Origin: Flavobacteriales bacterium UBA720
GTDB taxonomy: Bacteria > Bacteroidota > Bacteroidia > Flavobacteriales > Weeksellaceae
Assembly (NCBI GenBank): GCA_002297505.1
Contig: DBLQ01000077.1
Location: 1-35,427, forward strand
Reading direction: 5' to 3'
Length of the DNA stretch: 35,427 nt
In this document: one piece after another, positions 31,206 to 35,427 of the stretch
Position numbering within the stretch: position 1 is the stretch's first letter
How the letters are laid out: each line of letters opens with the position of its first letter
Made by a program: the position numbers and the translations under genes
Notes under the pieces: generated by a model
Told to the model about the DNA's origin: nothing
The model's input: only the letters and a program-made list of their open reading frames with translations
The model's database searches: none

Positions 31206-32561
31206 TTACATCGTCATCCCAATATCGATTCCTTTAATTTTCCTGTATAAATCAGTCGCAAAATTATCGGTCATCCCGGAAACAAAATCAATGACACCAA
31301 GGACTTTCTGATAGTCCGATCCGCCATCATATACAAACTGTTTAGGAAGGAGTTTGAGGGCTTTTTTGTCGTAAGACTTTCTTTCATCGGCTGTTTTCAA
31401 AATAGACAGAATGAAGTGATCCAGCAGCTCGTACATCACATTGTAACCGGCGTTTTCAATTTCTACTACTGCTTTGTGATTGTAGATTTTTTCTATCGAA
31501 AACGTTTCGATGTCCTGCAGGGTTTTATGCTCCGATTTATAAATATCAAGCAGACCTTTATCCAGTGTCCCGTTCAGGATTTTATCAAAATTGCTTTTGT
31601 ACAGCGCAATCGATTTATTGATAAGCGCATTGATCACCTTGGCTCTCAGGTAAGAGATCTGCTCATTTTCATTGCTGATGGAACTCAGCTTTTGCTCTAC
31701 CCTTTTGATATCGTCCGTTTCGGATTTCACCAGTTCAAAAAACAGATTTTTACAGTCAGCCGTAGAAACGATGCCCAGGCGGTGCGCATCTTCCATATCA
31801 ATGATGTTGTAGCAGATATCATCTGCGGCTTCTACGAGCCACACAAAAGGATGACGTTTGAAAATATAAGGTTCATCACTCTCCTGGATCATTGCTGTAG
31901 CTCTGGCGATGTCCAGGAAAATATCTTTCTCGTTTTGGAAAAATCCGAACTTCTTCCGGTGGATGATGCCTTTGGTTTTGGCAATCGCTTCGCATGGATA
32001 CTTGGCAATACTGGCCAATGTCGCAAAAGTCAGCTGCACGCCACCATAATCTTTGCCCTGCTGTTGCTGAGCAAGAACTCTGATTGCATTGGCATTACCT
32101 TCGAAATTGACCAAATCTGCCCATTCCTTGTCATTAAATTTGGATTTCAGATCGTTTTCATTTCTGTCAAAATAGCTTGCAATCGCATCTTCGCCCGAGT
32201 GGCCAAAGGCGGGATTTCCCACATCGTGACACAAACACGCCGCAGCAATCACATTACCAAGATTATGCAGATAAAAACTTTTGGAATCTTCAGTCAGATC
32301 ACCTTTAAAATTATCATGAATAAACTCACCGATGACACTTCCAAGACTTCTGCCGACCGAGGAAACTTCCAGGGAATGCGTCAGACGGTTATGTACAAAG
32401 ACACTGCCCGGCAGCGGAAAAACCTGAGTCTTATTCTGCAACCTCCGGAATGCGGATGAGAAAATAATCCGGTCAAAATCTCTCTGAAAATCTGTCCTGG
32501 AAGCCTTGGTGTGCGGATTGTTTCCCGTACGCTGATTGGTAAAAATTGAGTTAAGATCCAT
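31206..32561 (-). CDS. dgt: dGTP triphosphohydrolase
   Basis: A 451-residue HD-domain enzyme that removes triphosphate from dGTP and related dNTPs. The N-terminus has the family opening RTDFQRDFDRIIFSSAFRRLQNKTQVF and RLTHSLEVSSVGRSLG (first HD ligand His), followed by ACLCHDVGNPAFGHSGEDA with the HD pair; the later EAADDICYNIIDMEDAHRLG supplies the final Asp. Length is typical. It is divergent from the Fpg/Nei gene, from which 71 bases separate it, and convergent with lipB through the heptamer arrays. Confidence 0.94.
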   Translation of the reverse strand: MDLNSIFTNQRTGNNPHTKASRTDFQRDFDRIIFSSAFRRLQNKTQVFPLPGSVFVHNRLTHSLEVSSVGRSLGSVIGEFIHDNFKGDLTEDSKSFYLHNLGNVIAAACLCHDVGNPAFGHSGEDAIASYFDRNENDLKSKFNDKEWADLVNFEGNANAIRVLAQQQQGKDYGGVQLTFATLASIAKYPCEAIAKTKGIIHRKKFGFFQNEKDIFLDIARATAMIQESDEPYIFKRHPFVWLVEAADDICYNIIDMEDAHRLGIVSTADCKNLFFELVKSETDDIKRVEQKLSSISNENEQISYLRAKVINALINKSIALYKSNFDKILNGTLDKGLLDIYKSEHKTLQDIETFSIEKIYNHKAVVEIENAGYNVMYELLDHFILSILKTADERKSYDKKALKLLPKQFVYDGGSDYQKVLGVIDFVSGMTDNFATDLYRKIKGIDIGMTM

Positions 32562-32632
32562 AGCGGTTTCAAAAATAAGGGATATTTATTTTTTAGCGGA
32601 ATAATATTTGATTTTTCGAGAAAAAATTCAAA

Positions 32633-33367
32633 ATGCCCGAAGGTCCTATAATCGTTCTGATGAAAGACGCGCTTGAGAAATTTGTAGGTCAGAAAGTGCT
32701 TTCCACCACAGGAAGTGTCAAGTATGATCACCAATTGGTCGTCAACCAAAAGCTGAAGGAAATACGCCTGTACGGCAAGCAGACTTTCCTGATTTTTCAG
32801 GATGCCGCCATCCGCATTCACCTGCTGATGTTTGGCTCTTATGAAATTGATGAGCAGACCAAGCCAGACAGAAATCTGAGAATCGGATTAAGTTTCAAAA
32901 ACGGAAAAGCTTTTTTCTACACATGCTCCGTCAAGATTTTGCCCCTAGAAAAGCTGGATGAAATCGATTGGTCTGCCGATGTGATGAGCGAAAAATGGAA
33001 GCCTGCCAACGCCAAAAGCAAACTGAAACAAAATCCCGAGATGCTGATCTGCGATGCACTGATGGATCAGGATATTTTTTCAGGCGTGGGTAACATCATC
33101 AAAAATGAAGCACTCTGCCGCGCAGGCGTGCAGCCGGAAAGCAAAGTCGGGAAAATTCCTGCAAAGCAGATCAATGCTATCATTAAGGAAGCCCGTGATT
33201 ACAGTTTTGATTTTTTAAAATGGAAGATGAAGGATGAGCTGAGCCGGCATTGGCAGGCTTATCAGCAAAAAATCTGTCCGAAATGTGGCGAAAAACTCGT
33301 CAAGAAAAGTACCGGAAAAACCAGACGGACCAGTTTCTTCTGCGAGAAAGACCAAAAATTATACTGA
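32633..33367 (+). CDS. Fpg/Nei-family DNA glycosylase, altered zinc finger
   Basis: A 244-residue base-excision repair glycosylase. The N-terminal PEGP (Pro2 nucleophile, Glu3) is exact, RLYGKQTFLIF carries the family's conserved Lys, and the helix-two-turn-helix contains GVGNIIKNEALCRAGVQPE. The C-terminal zinc finger reads KICPKCGEKL (Cys215, Cys218) then SFFCEKDQKLY: the third ligand Cys237 is present but the fourth position, usually Cys, is Asp240. It may be an endonuclease VIII-like enzyme with a three-Cys, one-Asp site. It diverges from dgt; a near-consensus AATATTTG lies at 32603-32610. Confidence 0.88.
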   Translation: MPEGPIIVLMKDALEKFVGQKVLSTTGSVKYDHQLVVNQKLKEIRLYGKQTFLIFQDAAIRIHLLMFGSYEIDEQTKPDRNLRIGLSFKNGKAFFYTCSVKILPLEKLDEIDWSADVMSEKWKPANAKSKLKQNPEMLICDALMDQDIFSGVGNIIKNEALCRAGVQPESKVGKIPAKQINAIIKEARDYSFDFLKWKMKDELSRHWQAYQQKICPKCGEKLVKKSTGKTRRTSFFCEKDQKLY

Positions 33368-33470
33368 GAAACGGCGGCTCTAATGAAAACTAGAAAGCAA
33401 TTCCTGCTAATCCTGTTTTAGGATTTGATTTCACTGCTGAATTCCTTATCATTGGCAAAAATTTTATTTT

Positions 33471-34388
33471 ATGAAAAACAAATACTTTTTGATTCTATCC
33501 TTATTTTCGTCATTGGCGTTCGCGCAGCAGACCATTTCCTTCGAAGCTTCCGAAGGCTACACTGTAGGCAACATCAATGGACAGAACGGATGGGAAGTAA
33601 CCCTCAACAATGATGACGAATCGATTAATAATCAGAACGTTTCAGGAGAAATGGCTTCGGAAGGCCTTCAGTCTCTGAAAATATCAGTAGACGAAGCAGA
33701 GGATTTCGGATGGTTTCCAATATTCGGAGCCGCAACCATGTTTGATAGAACTTATGATTACACCAAAACAACCGTTGAGTATGATGTTTATATCACGGAA
33801 CTCGATGGTTCGACCTTCGAATTCGGAACGTTTGGCATTGCAAACACAGATGAATTTATGCCTGTTGCCATTTATTCCTTTAATTATACCGGCAATCTGG
33901 AAGTGGTGAATAGCGAAGATTACGATTACGAAAATGCTGACTTTACTTGGGAGGCCAATAAATGGTACAAGCTGAAGACAGTGAGTAATCAGTCGGCTAT
34001 AGAGTTCTATATTGATGGCAATCTTGTTCATACCATGCCAAATTTTTCTAAAACAAATATTGCTGGCGTTAACTTTGTGCATGACAACTTTGGAGGAAGT
34101 GCCTACATCGATAATATAAAAATCAATGATGAGCTGCTGGCGGTGAATGATCTTCAGAAAACCAACATCAAACTGTATCCAAATCCCGTGAAAGACATTC
34201 TGAAAATCAACCTTTCGGATCAGGAAAAGATTGCTGAAATCAGTATCTACAATGCGGCCGGACAACAATTGAAAACTGTTTCGAAACAATCAGAAATCAA
34301 TGTAGAAAACCTGCCTAAAGGTATTTATATGATCGATGTAAAAACTGACAGCAACCAAAGATACCAGTCTAAGTTTATCAAACAATAA
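33471..34388 (+). CDS. Secreted jelly-roll protein with T9SS sorting domain
   Basis: A 305-residue exported protein. The signal peptide is MKNKYFLILSLFSSLAFAQ. The middle (about 25-215) is a concanavalin/LamG-like beta sandwich, seen in alternating beta strands such as TTVEYDVYITELDGSTFEFG and NKWYKLKTVSNQSAIEFYIDG, which suggests carbohydrate or surface binding without visible catalytic residues. The last 75 residues form a type A sorting domain (IKLYPNPVKDILKINL, IYNAAGQQLKT, GIYMIDVKTDSNQRYQSKFIKQ), so it should be exported by the type IX system. It is a single gene with its own terminator. Confidence 0.88.
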   Translation: MKNKYFLILSLFSSLAFAQQTISFEASEGYTVGNINGQNGWEVTLNNDDESINNQNVSGEMASEGLQSLKISVDEAEDFGWFPIFGAATMFDRTYDYTKTTVEYDVYITELDGSTFEFGTFGIANTDEFMPVAIYSFNYTGNLEVVNSEDYDYENADFTWEANKWYKLKTVSNQSAIEFYIDGNLVHTMPNFSKTNIAGVNFVHDNFGGSAYIDNIKINDELLAVNDLQKTNIKLYPNPVKDILKINLSDQEKIAEISIYNAAGQQLKTVSKQSEINVENLPKGIYMIDVKTDSNQRYQSKFIKQ

Positions 34389-34393
34389 CTCTT

Positions 34394-34421
34394 AATCCTG
34401 CCACACGGCGGGATTTTTTTT
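34394..34421 (+). terminator. Intrinsic terminator after the jelly-roll gene
   Basis: AATCCTGCC (34394-34402) pairs with GGCGGGATT (34407-34415) over ACAC, with one wobble, then a run of Ts. Confidence 0.88.
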
Positions 34422-34493
34422 GCTTAGTGAAACCTAGGATTTTTTTAAGTTCAGAATTAAGTTTAAATTTATATCATCTTAAAAGCAATACCA

Positions 34494-35156
34494 ATGAACT
34501 TTATAGAAAAAGAAACGCTGAACTTTCTTTCGGCGCTGGCCATAAATAATAACCGGGAATGGTTCAACGAGAACAAACCGCTTTACCTGAAGGCCAAAGA
34601 GAATGTAGAAATCGTGGTGAATGAAGTGATTGCCGGTGTTGCACAGTTCGACCAGAGTATAGAAAGGCTGGAAGCTAAAAACTGCATGTTCAGGATTTAC
34701 AAAGACACGCGCTTTTCCAAAGACAAAACGCCTTACAAAACCAACATCGGTGCCTCATTGGTAGAGAAAGGTCCAAAGACGCTCAACCATGCCGGCTATT
34801 ACATCCACATTCAGCCGGGACAATCCTTCCTGGCCGGCGGCGTCTACATGACCGAACCGCAGAATCTAAAAGCCATCCGCAGCGCCATCAGCCAGAACAA
34901 GGATACCTTTCTGAAAATCCTCAATAAAAAAACATTCAGAGATCATCTGGAACTGCGCGGCGATCGCCTGGTGAAAGTCTCGCAGGGCTTTGACAAAAAT
35001 GATCCGATGGCAGACTATCTTAAGTTCAAACAGTTTACAGTCTTCCATCCGCTTTCGGATGCCGAGGTTCTGGATGGCGGTTTTGTGGCCCACTGCATCA
35101 ACATCTGTAAAGAAATCTACCCTTTCAATCAATTCCTGAATGATGCAATGTCATAA
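34494..35156 (+). CDS. DUF2461 family protein
   Basis: A 220-residue cytosolic protein of the DUF2461 family, function unknown. Family segments are the N-terminal FLSALAINNNREWFNENKPLYLKAKEN, RIYKDTRFSKDKTPYKTNIGASL, HAGYYIHIQPGQSFLAGGVYMTEP and the C-terminal HPLSDAEVL. No signal peptide and no membrane segment. It is transcribed alone between a terminator upstream and a repeat-rich region downstream. Confidence 0.9.
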   Translation: MNFIEKETLNFLSALAINNNREWFNENKPLYLKAKENVEIVVNEVIAGVAQFDQSIERLEAKNCMFRIYKDTRFSKDKTPYKTNIGASLVEKGPKTLNHAGYYIHIQPGQSFLAGGVYMTEPQNLKAIRSAISQNKDTFLKILNKKTFRDHLELRGDRLVKVSQGFDKNDPMADYLKFKQFTVFHPLSDAEVLDGGFVAHCINICKEIYPFNQFLNDAMS

Positions 35157-35301
35157 TTCATCCATTTTGTAAATGAGAATTCAAATCCTGTTTGCAAGGA
35201 CTCTCACGAGAACCGTAGGAAACGAAATTGCTTTGACGACCTGTTGTGCATTTATAAAAGATGAATTTCATTATTAATAATTAATGCTTTAGATTTAACG
35301 C

Positions 35302-35375
35302 TTCGACTTCGCTCAGCGTGACAGTGCTACAATTCAAAGTTTAGTATTAGAGATGTCAGTCTGAGCGGAGTCGAA
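35302..35375. repeat. Imperfect 22-bp inverted repeat, TTCGACTYCGCTCAG type
   Basis: The arm at 35302-35323 begins TTCGACTTCGCTCAG; the arm at 35354-35375 is its reverse complement at 19 of 22 positions. The centre is 30 bases. This is typical of short palindromic elements in non-coding DNA. Confidence 0.8.
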
Positions 35376-35427
35376 GACTTTTGTATTATATAATTTATTG
35401 ATTTTAAATATAATACAAAAGTCTTCG
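35372..35427. repeat. Perfect 19-bp inverted repeat at the right window edge
   Basis: CGAAGACTTTTGTATTATA (35372-35390) and its exact reverse complement (35409-35427) flank an 18-base AT-rich centre. It overlaps the preceding repeat by four bases and reaches the window end, so a larger compound palindrome probably continues outside. Confidence 0.85.

Noticed and set aside
31416..32459. 347-residue open frame on the plus strand
   Set aside because: It is the mirror of dgt, which has all HD motifs; the antisense product is Phe/Ile/Arg-rich and unlike any family.

Overview
The window reads as a chromosomal segment of a Flavobacteriia-type Bacteroidetes, most likely a Chryseobacterium-like member of the Weeksellaceae. 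This rests on four observations: promoter -7 elements of the TAnnTTTG type instead of TATAAT, almost no Shine-Dalgarno sequences, several secreted proteins ending in a type IX secretion (T9SS) sorting domain, and families typical of the group (DUF4290 next to murA, HmuY, the Haem_bd protein). No taxonomic marker such as rRNA is present, so the genus is an inference. No rRNA, tRNA, prophage, insertion sequence or CRISPR array was seen.

Layout. 1-1353: a truncated secreted-protein gene and an orphan gene with a PD-(D/E)XK-like motif. 1656-6347: glucan-phosphorylase-family protein, comF, upp and der. 6653-9583: a Haem_bd c-type protein with an overlapping DCC oxidoreductase, then DUF4290-murA. 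9655-11681 (minus strand): a NIL-domain protein and a DUF4395 membrane protein behind a terminator-containing structured leader, then a YiiX-like lipoprotein and a DUF1801 protein. 11764-16325: PLP aminotransferase, lipoprotein, fatty-acid desaturase, a 2OG-Fe(II) oxygenase and a small esterase. 16378-19012 (minus): DegT aminotransferase, AT-rich membrane orphan and galE, a likely surface-sugar cluster. 19145-20743: a T9SS-exported subtilase.

20782-30265 is the most coherent system, a haem-acquisition locus. On the minus strand, in transcription order, come a TonB receptor (hmuR), HmuY lipoprotein, binding lipoprotein (hmuT), permease (hmuU), ATPase (hmuV), cytosolic haem-degrading factor (hmuS) and a ChaN-like protein. 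Divergent from it is a second HmuY-like protein carrying a T9SS sorting domain. The shared promoter region has a perfect 6-1-6 palindrome on one promoter and a degenerate copy on the other, resembling Fur boxes. A plausible path is secreted or surface HmuY-type haemophores, TonB receptor, periplasmic HmuT, HmuUV, then HmuS. 30374-35156 holds lipB, dgt, an Fpg/Nei-family glycosylase, a T9SS jelly-roll protein and a DUF2461 protein.

Beyond the genes, the strongest signals are three. (1) Heptameric GG-containing tandem arrays fill convergent gene junctions (comF/upp, lipB/dgt, partly murA/NIL); the first two of these lack a hairpin terminator. (2) A roughly 105-nt leader RNA sits upstream of DUF4395-NIL, with a consensus promoter, a three-helix fold, a terminator and a mutually exclusive antiterminator pairing, so it is a riboswitch candidate. 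(3) Palindromic repeats lie inside the hmu operon and at the right edge of the window. Several enzymes show notable active-site substitutions: MurA has Asp for the usual Cys, the phosphorylase homologue lacks the PLP lysine, and the Fpg/Nei protein has Asp for its fourth zinc Cys.
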